DNA of 32,962 nt from Lentisphaerota bacterium (GCA_012511885.1 JAAZFE010000092.1:1-32962), one strand, 5' to 3'; positions 16,150-25,728 are shown, counted from the stretch's first letter. Notes: generated from the letters alone by a model not told the origin. Translations and numbers: made by a program.

Positions 16150-17310
16150 ATGAATACTCGCCACCTTCTCATCTCCGCCAGTCTCGCGCTGGCATTGATC
16201 CTGACCGGCTGCGGCCGCGCCAAAAATCGCCAGGCCAGCCCCGAAACCGCCCGCGTATTGGCGGTCCGGGTCCAGCCCGTCGCCGAACGTGCCTTCGAAC
16301 GCCGTCTGACCATTCAAGGCACGCTCGAAGCCAAGCGCACCGCTCTGGTCGCCTCACGAGCCGATGGCAACCTCGAAGCCATCTGGGTGGACGAGGGCGA
16401 TGAGGTGGTCGCCGGAAAAACCAAACTGTTCCAGATTGATCCGGCCAGCCGGGAAAACGCGCTGACCATTGCCAAGCAGGACCTCGCCGTGGCCGAGGCC
16501 TCGTTGGCCGTCGCCAAAGCCTCCGCCGATAAAATCCGCGCCGAGGCCCGCAAGGCGGAGCTGGATTTCGCCCGCTATGAACGCCTGCACGCCGAACAGC
16601 GCGTCAGCATCAATGAGTTCGAGGCCGCCGAAGTCGGTCAGGCTCAGGCCCGTGCAGGTGTGGCCGTGGCCGAGGCCCAGGTGGACCTGGCCGAACGCCA
16701 GATCAAGCAGGCCCAAGCCGCCTTGGCCATCGCCCAGAAAAATCTCGATGACACCACGGCCATCGCCCCCCTCAGCGGCCTGATCAGCTCGCGATCGGCC
16801 GAGCCGGGCGAATTCATGTCCGTCGGGCAAACCCTGCTCAAGATCGTGGACCCCGCCTACATTGAGGCGGCCGCCTTCCTGCCCGCCCAGTATCACTCCG
16901 AAGTCGAGCCCGGCGTCACCCATTTTCGCCTGGGCGTGAATGGGCGCGATGCCGGCAGCCACCCGGTCACCTACCGCAGCCCCGTCATCAACCCCACCCT
17001 GCGCACCTTTGAAATCAAAGGCCGTGTCGAGCACGCCAACAATCTGGCCGTGCCCGGCAGCATGGCCGACCTCACCATCGTCTTCGAAGCGCGCGAAAAC
17101 CTCGGCGTCCCCAGTGCCGCCATCCTCGTTCGCGCCGGAATCTCGCTGGTGTTCATCGAACGCGATGGCATAGCCGTGAGCTGCCCGGTCACCACCGGAC
17201 TGCAAAACGATGGCTGGACCGAAATTCTCGACGGCCTCAAACCCGGCGACCTCGTCGTGGTTGAAGGCCAGACCCAGCTGCAAGGTGGCATGGCCGTCGA
17301 ACCCCTCTAA
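16150..17310 (+). CDS. RND efflux periplasmic adaptor lipoprotein
   Basis: 386 aa. The signal peptide has lipobox LTGC (Cys about 18). A lipoyl-like half is visible at GTLEAKRTALVASRADGNLEAI with DEGDEVVAGKTKLFQID, followed by a long alpha-hairpin (about 95-195, rich in Ala/Glu/Gln) and a second lipoyl half, IAPLSGLISSRSAEPGEFMSVG. Beta-barrel and membrane-proximal domains follow, ending GLKPGDLVVVEGQTQLQGGMAVE. It bridges the RND permease and the TolC-like channel. It belongs to the HlyD/AcrA type and sits in the usual order before the permease. Confidence 0.9.
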   Translation: MNTRHLLISASLALALILTGCGRAKNRQASPETARVLAVRVQPVAERAFERRLTIQGTLEAKRTALVASRADGNLEAIWVDEGDEVVAGKTKLFQIDPASRENALTIAKQDLAVAEASLAVAKASADKIRAEARKAELDFARYERLHAEQRVSINEFEAAEVGQAQARAGVAVAEAQVDLAERQIKQAQAALAIAQKNLDDTTAIAPLSGLISSRSAEPGEFMSVGQTLLKIVDPAYIEAAAFLPAQYHSEVEPGVTHFRLGVNGRDAGSHPVTYRSPVINPTLRTFEIKGRVEHANNLAVPGSMADLTIVFEARENLGVPSAAILVRAGISLVFIERDGIAVSCPVTTGLQNDGWTEILDGLKPGDLVVVEGQTQLQGGMAVEPL

Positions 17311-17336
17311 CCTGTCTTTCCCTCGGAGCCAAAACC

Positions 17337-20300
17337 ATGTTTTTAGCCAACGCCACAACTCGCCGCCCCATCGCGATGAGCTGCCTGCTGATCGCATTGA
17401 TCTTGCTGGGCATCAATTCGTTCCGCAAACTCTCCATCGAAAATCTCCCCTCGGTGGACATCCCCTACGTGGCCATCGTCACCACCTGGATCGGCGCATC
17501 GCCCGAAGACATCGAAAAAGATGTCGCCAAACATATCGAAGATGCCGTCTCCAGCATTGACGGCCTTAAGCACATCGACTCCTCCTGTCTCGAAAATGTC
17601 GCCCAAATTGTTCTGGAGTTCGACCTGGCCGTGGATGTGGACACCGCCGCTCAGGATGTCCGCGAAAGCCTCGATACGGTCCTGAGCAAACTGCCGGCAG
17701 ACGCCGACCGGCCCATGATCTTCAAGATCAACCTCAACGCCATGCCCATCGCCAATATTTTCCTCTCCGGCGATGCCCCCATCGACGAAATCTACGACTA
17801 TGCCGACAACGTGATCTCCGACCGCTTTGGCACCGTCCCCGGCGTGGGCGATGTCTGGGTCATTGGCGGAAACGAACGCGAAGTCTGGGTCGAACTCGAC
17901 CGCGATCAACTGGTCGGCGCCGGCCTGACCGTCCAGGATGTCGCCACCGCCCTCGGCCAAAGCGTGCTCTCCCTGCCCGGGGGCCGCATCCAGGAACATG
18001 GCCACGAATATACCGTGCGCTTCGATGCCGAATACGAACGCATTGAAGATATCGAAAACCTCGAAGTCGCCAACCGCGACGGCGCCCGCCGACGCCTCGG
18101 CGATCTGGGCACCGTCCGCTTCGCCACCGAGGAAGTCCGCCAACGAGCCATCCTCGATGGACAACCCGGCGTCGTCCTCAAAATCGTCAAAAAAGCCGAC
18201 GCCAACATCGTCGAAATCGTTAAGGAAGTCCGCAAGCGCTTCGACGAACTCCAGGAAACCCTGCCCGGCGGCATGGAGCTGATCTGGGCCTCCGACGATG
18301 CCGCCAACATTCAGGCCTCCGTGGATTCAGCCATCCAGGCCGTCCTCCAGGCCGTACTGGTCTGCGCCATCGTGCTCTTCATCTTCCTGATCAATCTGCG
18401 CACGACCCTCATTGTCATCATCACCATGCCGGCCACCATCCTGATCGGCCTGTTCTTCATGCAGCTTTCCGGACTGACACTCAACCTGCCCACCCTCTTG
18501 GCCCTCGGCCTCTCCACCGGCGTGCTCGTCTCGAACTCCATCGTCGTCCTCGAAAATATCGTCGAAAAATTCGAAACCATGGACGACCGCTGGGAGGCCG
18601 CGCGCATCGGTACCAGCGAAGTCTCCGTCGCCGTTCTGGCCTCTGCCGGAACCAACGTCATTGTCATGTTGCCCATCGCCATGATGTCGAGCATCGCCGG
18701 GCGCATGCTCGCCCCTTTCGCCATCACCACCCTGATTGTCAACGCCACCTCCATCTTCATCAGCTTCACCCTCACCCCGCTGCTCAGCGCCCTGATCCTG
18801 CAACCGGCCAGCGAACGCCGCGACAACGCTGTCGCCCGCATGGGCAAACGATGGGACGGCCGCATCCAGGCCTTCGGCATGGGCTTCTCCCGAGCCTTGC
18901 GCAGCATCGCCAGCAAAAAACGCTACAACCTTCCCATCGTAGCCGGCTTCATCCTCCTCTTCCTCTTCACCATGAAGTTCGGCGGCCAGCGCCTCGGCTT
19001 CAGCTTCTCCGAAACCGCCGACAATGCGCGCATTTTCATTCGCGTCGAAACCCCCACCTACTACAACCTCGACCAAACTCTGGCACGGCTCGAAGGCATT
19101 CAGGCCCGCCTGCTCGACTTCTCCGATATCGAGAACATCCTGACCGTGGCCGGCCGCGCCTCCGCCATGAGCGGCCAAGCCGGCGAAGGCGTCTACATGG
19201 GCCAAATCGAGCTGTTCTTCAAACCCAAGACCGAACGCTCCTGGAAACTCCTTGATCGCCTCGCCGAAATCCGCGAGCTGCTCAGCGATGAAACCGACTG
19301 CCTCATCTCCGCATCCGTAGCCGGTGCGCTGGGTGGACAATCCTTTCAGATCGAAAAGAACCTCTACGGCGACGACCTCGATGTGCTCAACGACACCGCT
19401 CTGGCCGTCGAAAACGCCATCCGCACCGTGCCGGGTGTCGAAAGCATCGAAACCACCGTGCGCGACTCCAAACCCGAAATCCGCGTCATCCCCAACCGGC
19501 CCGTCCTCTCCGACCTCGGCATCCCCCCGGCAGCGCTGGCCATGGTTGTGCGCGGCAACATCGAGGGCATCGAAGCCGCCAACTACAAGCGCGGCGACCG
19601 CACCTATGACATCCGTGTCAAATTGGCCGAAACCGAAGGCAAAGATCAGATTCGCCAATTCCTGCTGCCCGCCGTGGATGGCCGTCCCATCCCCCTCGAA
19701 ACCGTCGCCGATGTCGTCGATGACCGTACTCTGGTGCAAATTTATCGCGTGGACAAGCGCCGCACCATCAAGGTGCTCGGCGACATCCAAGCCGGCGCCA
19801 CCACCAGCGAGATCAACCAGCAAATCGACCAGAACGTCAAAGAACAGCAAATCATCCCGCCGGGCTATCGTCTGCGTGACGCCGGCATGATCGAAATGCT
19901 CGACGAAATTGTATCCGACTTCGGCGAAGCCATGCTCATGGCCGCCCTCATGACCTTGCTCACCCTCGCGGCCATTCTCGAATCCTGGGCACGCCCCGGC
20001 CTGGTTCTGCTCACCTTGCCCATGGGCCTCATCGGAGTCATCGGCGCGCTGGCTCTGGGCAACTTTGCCCTGACCATCTTTGCCCTCCTCGGCATCCTCA
20101 TGCTCATTGGCGTGGTGGTCAATCCCGCCATTCTTATCGTCGACAAGATGGCCGAACACCTGAAAGCCGGCGTCTGCCGCCGCGACGCCATGCTCACCGC
20201 CATGGCCGAGCAATTCCGCCCCGTGCTCATGGTCATCCTCGCGTCCGGCCTGGGCATGCTGCCCATGGCCATCGGCCGCGGCATCGGCTCCGAAAACCGC

Positions 20301-20450
20301 GCTGGCATCGGCACCGCCTCCGTGGCGGGCGTTCTCGTGGCCGGGCTGTTCACCATGACCATCCTCCCCCTCATCTACACCCTCTTCACCGGCAAACCCA
20401 GGGGCGGCGACCCCAAGGACCCTCCTTGCAAAGATGACACCTTTAAGTAA
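17337..20450 (+). CDS. RND-family efflux permease (HAE1-like) with altered proton-relay residues
   Basis: 1037 aa, the typical length. TM1 is at the N-terminus, followed by the porter domain (PSVDIPYVAIVTTWIGASPED), TM2-6 (about 335-540), a second porter domain and TM8-12 (about 855-1015). It is the inner-membrane pump of the tripartite system encoded by this and the two preceding genes. In AcrB the proton relay uses Asp407, Asp408 and Lys940. Here the TM4 motif reads GVLVSNSIVVLEN (Ser399, Asn400) and TM10 reads GVVVNPAILIV (Asn929, Pro930), so none of the three is present and TM4 has no acid at the relay positions. Energy coupling may differ; this is inference. A GGAG ribosome site lies about 10 bases before ATG 17337. 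Confidence 0.9.
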   Translation: MFLANATTRRPIAMSCLLIALILLGINSFRKLSIENLPSVDIPYVAIVTTWIGASPEDIEKDVAKHIEDAVSSIDGLKHIDSSCLENVAQIVLEFDLAVDVDTAAQDVRESLDTVLSKLPADADRPMIFKINLNAMPIANIFLSGDAPIDEIYDYADNVISDRFGTVPGVGDVWVIGGNEREVWVELDRDQLVGAGLTVQDVATALGQSVLSLPGGRIQEHGHEYTVRFDAEYERIEDIENLEVANRDGARRRLGDLGTVRFATEEVRQRAILDGQPGVVLKIVKKADANIVEIVKEVRKRFDELQETLPGGMELIWASDDAANIQASVDSAIQAVLQAVLVCAIVLFIFLINLRTTLIVIITMPATILIGLFFMQLSGLTLNLPTLLALGLSTGVLVSNSIVVLENIVEKFETMDDRWEAARIGTSEVSVAVLASAGTNVIVMLPIAMMSSIAGRMLAPFAITTLIVNATSIFISFTLTPLLSALILQPASERRDNAVARMGKRWDGRIQAFGMGFSRALRSIASKKRYNLPIVAGFILLFLFTMKFGGQRLGFSFSETADNARIFIRVETPTYYNLDQTLARLEGIQARLLDFSDIENILTVAGRASAMSGQAGEGVYMGQIELFFKPKTERSWKLLDRLAEIRELLSDETDCLISASVAGALGGQSFQIEKNLYGDDLDVLNDTALAVENAIRTVPGVESIETTVRDSKPEIRVIPNRPVLSDLGIPPAALAMVVRGNIEGIEAANYKRGDRTYDIRVKLAETEGKDQIRQFLLPAVDGRPIPLETVADVVDDRTLVQIYRVDKRRTIKVLGDIQAGATTSEINQQIDQNVKEQQIIPPGYRLRDAGMIEMLDEIVSDFGEAMLMAALMTLLTLAAILESWARPGLVLLTLPMGLIGVIGALALGNFALTIFALLGILMLIGVVVNPAILIVDKMAEHLKAGVCRRDAMLTAMAEQFRPVLMVILASGLGMLPMAIGRGIGSENRAGIGTASVAGVLVAGLFTMTILPLIYTLFTGKPRGGDPKDPPCKDDTFK

Positions 20451-20459
20451 ACTCCCCGC

Positions 20460-21167
20460 ATGATCCAGTCCACCGCGCCTGTCATCAGCACCCTGCGTTT
20501 CACCGAGCTTGCCGGCTCGCCCGATGCCTGGCAACTGCTCCGCCGCCGCCAGGCGCGCGAGACCCTGCGCTCCGTTTACCGGGCCAACGACCGCTTCATC
20601 GTCAAGCAGTTCGAGACCCACGCCTCTCTGCCCCGCTACCGCCGCCCCTGGCTCATCGAAGACTCCGCCCTGCGCCGCCTCAACGGCCGGGGCGCTCCCC
20701 GCACCTTCGGCTGGCACGAGCAAACCACCCCCGAACTCCATACCGTCTGGCTCATCAAGGAATTCATCGATGGCGAGCCGGTCGCCCGCTTCACCCCCGA
20801 AGACCTGCCCGAACTTGCCCAACTCCTGGCCCACATCCATGGCGCCGGCGTCATGACCGACGACAACAACATCAGCAACTTCCTGCGTGCCGCCGACGGC
20901 CGCCTCATCTTTCTGGATTTCGGCTCCGCCCGCCTCACCCGCCGCGAACGCCTCTGCTCCGCCCGCCTCATCGGCCGTGACCTGGCCAAACTCCGCCGCG
21001 AAGGCTTCAACTGGAACGCCAAACTCTTCACCGCCTTTTTACCCCTCTACTTCGACGCGCTCGGCGCCTCCCGGCCCCGGCGCGCCGCCATCCGCGCCGC
21101 CACCGCCTGCGTCACCGCCCTGCGCATGATCCGCAAATTTCTCACCCGCGGAAATCCCCGGGCCTGA
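20460..21167 (+). CDS. Kdo/RIO-like small-molecule kinase
   Basis: 235 aa. It is a compact protein-kinase-like fold as in lipopolysaccharide core (Kdo/WaaP) kinases. IVKQFE (about 36-41) supplies the ATP-binding Lys, and WLIKEFIDGEPV is the hinge. The catalytic loop HGAGVMTDDNNISNFL supplies the Asp and, five residues on, the metal-binding Asn. LIFLDFGSARL carries the DFG Asp. The catalytic loop differs from the usual HxDL form. It begins 9 bases after the RND permease and 3 bases before a glycosyltransferase, which together suggest phosphorylation of a lipid-linked or core sugar at the inner membrane. That substrate is inferred. Confidence 0.75.
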   Translation: MIQSTAPVISTLRFTELAGSPDAWQLLRRRQARETLRSVYRANDRFIVKQFETHASLPRYRRPWLIEDSALRRLNGRGAPRTFGWHEQTTPELHTVWLIKEFIDGEPVARFTPEDLPELAQLLAHIHGAGVMTDDNNISNFLRAADGRLIFLDFGSARLTRRERLCSARLIGRDLAKLRREGFNWNAKLFTAFLPLYFDALGASRPRRAAIRAATACVTALRMIRKFLTRGNPRA

Positions 21168-21170
21168 GCC

Positions 21171-22283
21171 ATGATCCGCCTGCTCTTAGCCGGCCTCAGC
21201 CACGACACCGTCGAGCTGCACCTCGCCGCGGCCCTGCGCGAAGCCGGCCATGATGTGCGCGCCATCGTCTCGCCCGGCTCCCCGGCCGTCACCTGGTGCC
21301 GCGACCATTCCATCCTTTTCCGCCTCCACGAATTCCGCCATCGTTTCGATCGCCGGGCCATCGCGCTCTACCGCGAATTATTGCGCGACCATCCCCGCGA
21401 CATTCTCCACGCCTTCACCAACAGGGCCCTCTCCACCGCCCTCCTGGCCACCCGCCGCTTCGAGCGCCCGCCTCGCCTCGTCGGCTACCGCGGCACCATG
21501 GGCCACCTGTCCCGCTGGGACCCCGCCTCACGCCTCTCCTATCTCCACCCCCGTGTCAACGCCATCGTCTGCGTCTCGGACGCCGTCCGCCGCTACCTCC
21601 TCGAATTCAACCTTCCCGAATCCCGCCTCGCCGTCATTTGGAAAGGCCACGAACCCTCCTGGTACACCCCCGCCCCCCGCGCCGCCCTCGATGCCTTCGG
21701 CATTCCGCCCGACGCCACCACCGTCGCCTTCGTCGGCAACATCCGCCCCGTCAAAGGCGTCAACATTCTGCTCGACGCCTTCGAAACTCTCTCCGCCGAT
21801 GACACCGGTCACCTCCTGCTCTTCGGCGAAGTGCGCGACCCCAAAATCCGCCGCCGCATGAACCGGCATCCGCGCATCCATTTTCTCGGCTTCCAGGCCA
21901 ACGCCGCCGAACTCGCCGGCGCGTGCGACATCGCCGTCATGCCCTCCATCGAACGCGAAGGCCTGCCCAAGGCCATCCTCGAAGCCATGGCCCAAGGCGT
22001 CGTCCCCGTGGTCACCCGAGTCGGCGGCCTGCCCGAGCTCGTCGAACACTATGTCTCCGGCCTCGTCGTCCCCCCCGGCGACACCCACGCCCTGCGCGAC
22101 GCCCTCACAACCCTCCTGCGCAATCCCGCCCGCCGCCGCCAACTGGCCGCCGCGGCCCGCGAGCGTGTCAACGGCCCCTTCCACTTCCGCCATACCGTCG
22201 AAAAACACCTCGCCCTCTACCGCCGTCTCCTCGACCAACCGAATCCGCCCGACAACGCGCCTGCATCCCTCACGTCAACATGA
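21171..22283 (+). CDS. GT4-family glycosyltransferase
   Basis: 370 aa, a GT-B fold. The N-terminal acceptor domain begins MIRLLLAGLSHDT. The donor domain begins about 185 with VAFVGNIRPVKGVNILLDAF, and the retaining-enzyme motif E-x7-E is present in EREGLPKAILEAMAQG, followed by VVTRVGGLPELVE, which binds the nucleotide-sugar. It transfers an activated sugar to an acceptor, probably a cell-surface glycolipid given the kinase 3 bases upstream. Sugar and acceptor cannot be read from the sequence. Confidence 0.87.
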   Translation: MIRLLLAGLSHDTVELHLAAALREAGHDVRAIVSPGSPAVTWCRDHSILFRLHEFRHRFDRRAIALYRELLRDHPRDILHAFTNRALSTALLATRRFERPPRLVGYRGTMGHLSRWDPASRLSYLHPRVNAIVCVSDAVRRYLLEFNLPESRLAVIWKGHEPSWYTPAPRAALDAFGIPPDATTVAFVGNIRPVKGVNILLDAFETLSADDTGHLLLFGEVRDPKIRRRMNRHPRIHFLGFQANAAELAGACDIAVMPSIEREGLPKAILEAMAQGVVPVVTRVGGLPELVEHYVSGLVVPPGDTHALRDALTTLLRNPARRRQLAAAARERVNGPFHFRHTVEKHLALYRRLLDQPNPPDNAPASLTST

Positions 22284-22295
22284 TATAAAACTCGC

Positions 22296-23240
22296 GTGAT
22301 GTTCTTCTTCCAAATCCTGGTCGTTCTGGGCCTCGTCAGCCTGGGCTTCGTGGCCCGCCGCCGGGGCATGCTCAGCGCCCAGGGCACCAACGACCTCGCC
22401 CATATCGCGCTCTCGCTGGTCTATCCCGCGTTGATTTTTGTCTCCATCACCCAACTCAGCCTGAGCGATCTGCGCGTCAACTTATCCCTGCCGCTGGTGG
22501 CCATGGCCATCGCCATGACCGGCTTCGGCTTGGGTCTGGTGACCGTCCGCCTGCTGGGCCGGGTGCCCCCCGAAACCTCCCGGGCCTTTCTCTTCCACTG
22601 CCTCATCAACAACTACTCCTTCCTGCCGCTGCCCCTCGTGCTCTTCCGCTATGGCAATGTCGGCGTCGGCCTGCTCGTCTTCTCCTCCGTCGGCTTCGAG
22701 CTGCTGCTCTGGTCGCTGGGCGTCATGCTCTTCACCCGCGCGGAGCGCAAACGCGACCGCCTCAAGTCGCTCTTCAGCCCCCCTCTGGTGGCTTTGCTCA
22801 TCAGCCTGGCCGTGGTCGCCGTCCGCGATCTGCACGCCTGGCCCGCCCCCCCCGCCTGGCTGGCGCTGGCTACCGACACCTTCCGCGCCGGCCTGACCAC
22901 CCTCGGCGCCGCCACCATCGCCCTATCCATGCTCGTCGCCGGCAGCCGCTTCGCCACCCTCAAATTCGAAACCATGCTCGGTTGGCGCGTCTGGTTCGTC
23001 TCGGCCATCCGCCTGCTGGCCGTCCCGCTCATCGTCTTCACCTTCCTCGGCCGCCTGCACCTCGACCCCACCGCCCGCGGCATCCTCGCCATCATCGCGG
23101 TCATGCCCTCCGCCATGGTCAGCGTGCTCTTCTCCGAACGATACGGGGGCGACACCGACTTCATCGCCGGCGGCCTGCTGCTCACCCATCTCTGGGCGCT
23201 CATCACCGTGCCCCTGCTGCTGACTATCGCGCCCTGCTGA
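22296..23240 (+). CDS. AEC-family transporter (auxin efflux carrier-like permease)
   Basis: 314 aa, an integral membrane protein with about ten hydrophobic segments. The family features are the N-terminal GFVARRRGMLS and the segments NDLAHIALSLVYPALIF and FLFHCLINNYSFLPLPLVLF, with an INN motif in the broken helix of TM4, and a final GGDTDFIAGGLLLTHL. Bacterial members carry organic acids such as malate or malonate; the substrate is not known here. It follows the glycosyltransferase by 12 bases and overlaps the end of murC from the other strand by 17 bases. Confidence 0.87.
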   Translation: MMFFFQILVVLGLVSLGFVARRRGMLSAQGTNDLAHIALSLVYPALIFVSITQLSLSDLRVNLSLPLVAMAIAMTGFGLGLVTVRLLGRVPPETSRAFLFHCLINNYSFLPLPLVLFRYGNVGVGLLVFSSVGFELLLWSLGVMLFTRAERKRDRLKSLFSPPLVALLISLAVVAVRDLHAWPAPPAWLALATDTFRAGLTTLGAATIALSMLVAGSRFATLKFETMLGWRVWFVSAIRLLAVPLIVFTFLGRLHLDPTARGILAIIAVMPSAMVSVLFSERYGGDTDFIAGGLLLTHLWALITVPLLLTIAPC

Positions 23241-24630
23241 GGCGTTCCTTCAACATCGGGCCGAGCGCCTCGACATCCCCCGCCCCAATCACCAAGACCC
23301 AATCCCCGTCCTGCCAGCGCGCGGCCACCCGCTCCGCCGCCTCTTCCAAATCCGCCGCCAACTCGACCGCCCCCCCCCCCTGCCGCTCAAAATGTGCCAG
23401 CAGATCCTGCTCACGCCCCCCCGGCAGCGGCTCCTCACTGGCGGCATACACCGGCAGCAGAATCACCCCGGCCACCCCCGCAAAAGCCGCCGGAAATTGC
23501 GCGCCCAGCATCTGCGTCCGCGTATAACGATGCGGCTGAAATACCGCCCAAATCCTCTCGGCGCCCGCCTGGCGCGTAGCCTCAATCAGCGCCCGGATCT
23601 CCGCCGGATGATGCGCGTAATCCGCCACCACCCGCAAACCGCCCGCCGCCGCCACCAACTCGAAACGACGCCGCGGCAAACGAAACGTGGCCAGCGCCGC
23701 AACCGCCGCCGCCGGCTCCACACCCATGTGCCGACAAGCCGCAACCGCCGCTAGCGCGTTCAGCACATTATGCCGACCCGTCACCGGCAACCACGCCCCC
23801 ACCCCCCCCCCCGCCCAGCACAGCCGGAAACGGGTCCCATTCGCCTCCGCCACCAGCTCCTCCGCGCGCACATCCGCCCCGGCCCCAAAGCCAAACAGCG
23901 TGGCGCCCACCGCCCGTCCGAGACGCGCCGCCTCTGCGTCATCCGCCCCCGCCACCACCCCCCCCGCCCGCCGCGCGAACTCCTCAAAACAGGCCACCAG
24001 CTCCGCTTCTTCCCCAAAATATTCCATGTGGTCAAACTCAATGTTCGTAATCACCGCCAGCTCCGGCTCATAGAGCGCGAGCGTGCCATCGCTTTCGTCC
24101 GCCTCCGCCACCAGCCATTCGCCGGACCCCAGCCCGGCCGGCGCGTTGTCCGGCGCCAGCTCGCCGCCCACGCACCACGACACCCCCGTTCCCCGCGCCC
24201 GCATGATGTGCGCGATCATCGCCGCTGTGGTCGTCTTGCCGTGCGACCCGGCCACCGCCAGCGTACGCCACCGCTCCGCCAGCACCGCCAGCACCTGGCC
24301 TCGGCGGTACAGCGGCAATCCCATCCGCTCCGCCATCATCCGCTCGGGATTCTCCGGCCCCACCGCCGGACTGAACACCGCCCAGTCAGCCCCCTCCAGA
24401 TGCGCCGGGTCATGCCCCGCCGCCACCTCGATCCCCCCCGCCTTCAGCCAGTCCACCGTGCGCGGCACCCCCCGGTCACACCCGTCCACCCGCTGACCGA
24501 GCCCCGCCAGCAAATGCGCCAGACCCGCCATGCCGATCCCCCCCGCCCCCAGCATATGCACCCGCGCCCCCGGCGTGGCCAGCAGGCGGCGCACATCCCC
24601 GCGCCAGTCTGGAGCCGCGCCAACGCTCAT
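23224..24630 (-). CDS. murC: UDP-N-acetylmuramate-L-alanine ligase
   Basis: 468 aa. It adds L-alanine to UDP-MurNAc using ATP, the first peptide step of peptidoglycan synthesis. The N-terminal UDP-binding motif is HMLGAGGIGMAGLA (about 25-38), the ATP P-loop is GSHGKTTTAAM (128-138), and the Mur-ligase ADDYAHHP equivalent reads VVADYAHHPAEI. The C-terminal domain follows with WAVFQPHRYTRTQ. The ATG at 24630 overlaps the murG stop as ATGA, and homology begins here; the open frame upstream is the shadow of murG. The murG-murC order matches the classical division and cell wall cluster, but ftsW, murD and ddl are not adjacent. Confidence 0.95.
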   Translation of the reverse strand: MSVGAAPDWRGDVRRLLATPGARVHMLGAGGIGMAGLAHLLAGLGQRVDGCDRGVPRTVDWLKAGGIEVAAGHDPAHLEGADWAVFSPAVGPENPERMMAERMGLPLYRRGQVLAVLAERWRTLAVAGSHGKTTTAAMIAHIMRARGTGVSWCVGGELAPDNAPAGLGSGEWLVAEADESDGTLALYEPELAVITNIEFDHMEYFGEEAELVACFEEFARRAGGVVAGADDAEAARLGRAVGATLFGFGAGADVRAEELVAEANGTRFRLCWAGGGVGAWLPVTGRHNVLNALAAVAACRHMGVEPAAAVAALATFRLPRRRFELVAAAGGLRVVADYAHHPAEIRALIEATRQAGAERIWAVFQPHRYTRTQMLGAQFPAAFAGVAGVILLPVYAASEEPLPGGREQDLLAHFERQGGGAVELAADLEEAAERVAARWQDGDWVLVIGAGDVEALGPMLKERLSRAR

Positions 24631-25715
24631 GTCGCCCGCGCGCAGGACTCCACCAGCGACGCCAGCGCTTTGGTCCCGTCCTGCACCCCCCGCCGACCGG
24701 CCGCCTCGCGCATCCGTTCCAACCGCTCCGGCATCGCCGCCATGTTGCGCAGATAGGCCTCCAGCCAATCCTCGGTCAGCGCCGACTCCTCAATCACGTC
24801 CGCTGTGCCACGCTTCTCCAACGCCCGCGCGTTAGCCATCTGGTGATCCCCCGCCGCGAGCGGATACGGCACAAACAGCGCCGGCAAACCAAAATATGCC
24901 AGCTCGCCGCAGGTCGAGGCCCCCGCCCGGCAAATCGCCAAATCCGCCGCGTAATACAGCGGCGCCATATCCTCGGTAAACCCGATCACCTCCGCCTCAA
25001 CCCCCGCCGCCGCGTACTTCTCGCGCACGGCCGCCTCCTCCGCCGTGCCCGTCAAATGGACCGTGCGGATCTTCTCCCCACCCCGCTTCATGCGCTCGAG
25101 CGTCGCCACCATCACATCGTTCAACCGCCGCGCGCCCAGGCTGCCGCCCGTCACCAGCAGCCGGAATTCGCCCCCGGCCCCGCGCTCGCGCGGCGGCAGA
25201 CTCGCCGCCTTTTTGGTCAGCTCCTCGCGCAGCGGCAAACCCACCACCTCGAGACGCGCCCGGCTCAAATGAAAACGCGTCTCCTCGAACGCCGCGGCCA
25301 CCGCGGTCGCCCGCCGCGCGAACAGCCGCACCGCCTTGCCGGGAATCACATTCGCCTCGTGCAACACCAGCGGAACCCCCAGCCCCCGCGCCGCCCCGCA
25401 CGGACCCACCGACGCATACGATCCCATCGCCAGCAACACATCCGGCGGCTCCTCGCGCATGATCTGCCGACAGCGGCGCACCGCCCGCAACAGATGCCAG
25501 CCCGCCTGCACCGACTCCCAGCTCACGCCCGACGGCAGCCCCCGCGCCGGCACCTCCACCACCCCCCCCCCCCAGCTCTCCCGGGCCGCCCGTTCCGTCG
25601 CGCGCCCCGTCAGCCACAGCGTCACCTCGTGCCCCCGGCGCGCCAGCTCCTGCGCCGTCGCCAAACCGGGATACACATGCCCGCCCGTCCCGCCGCAAGC
25701 CACCGCAATCTTCAC
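24627..25715 (-). CDS. murG: UDP-GlcNAc:lipid I GlcNAc transferase
   Basis: 362 aa. It transfers GlcNAc from UDP-GlcNAc to lipid I at the inner face of the membrane. It has the GT28 two-domain fold: the glycine loop ACGGTGGHVYPGLA at the N-terminus, a second loop LVTGGSLGARRLND in the donor domain, then the UDP-GlcNAc site CRAGASTCGELAYFGLPALFVPYP and DHQMANARAL. Start GTG 25715 is chosen because it begins directly at the first beta strand, lies just after the stop of the alkyltransferase gene (25729) and has GGGGACGGA before it. An ATG further upstream would extend into the previous gene. Confidence 0.93.
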   Translation of the reverse strand: MKIAVACGGTGGHVYPGLATAQELARRGHEVTLWLTGRATERAARESWGGGVVEVPARGLPSGVSWESVQAGWHLLRAVRRCRQIMREEPPDVLLAMGSYASVGPCGAARGLGVPLVLHEANVIPGKAVRLFARRATAVAAAFEETRFHLSRARLEVVGLPLREELTKKAASLPPRERGAGGEFRLLVTGGSLGARRLNDVMVATLERMKRGGEKIRTVHLTGTAEEAAVREKYAAAGVEAEVIGFTEDMAPLYYAADLAICRAGASTCGELAYFGLPALFVPYPLAAGDHQMANARALEKRGTADVIEESALTEDWLEAYLRNMAAMPERLERMREAAGRRGVQDGTKALASLVESCARAT

Positions 25716-25728
25716 GCGTCCGTCCCCG

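Noticed and set aside
18327-20840. Very long minus-strand open frame (837 aa) opposite the RND permease
   Set aside because: It is the antisense shadow of a clear RND permease in a GC-rich genome, rich in Gly/Asp/Glu/Ala with no family motifs. The same holds for the long frames opposite 2164-3390, 7369-8634 and 10071-11303.
23781-23824. C-runs (for example near 23801-23815, 25563-25573 and 29571-29578) as frameshift errors
   Set aside because: The reading frames of murC, murG and the RsbW-like gene continue correctly through these runs with family-like sequence on both sides.
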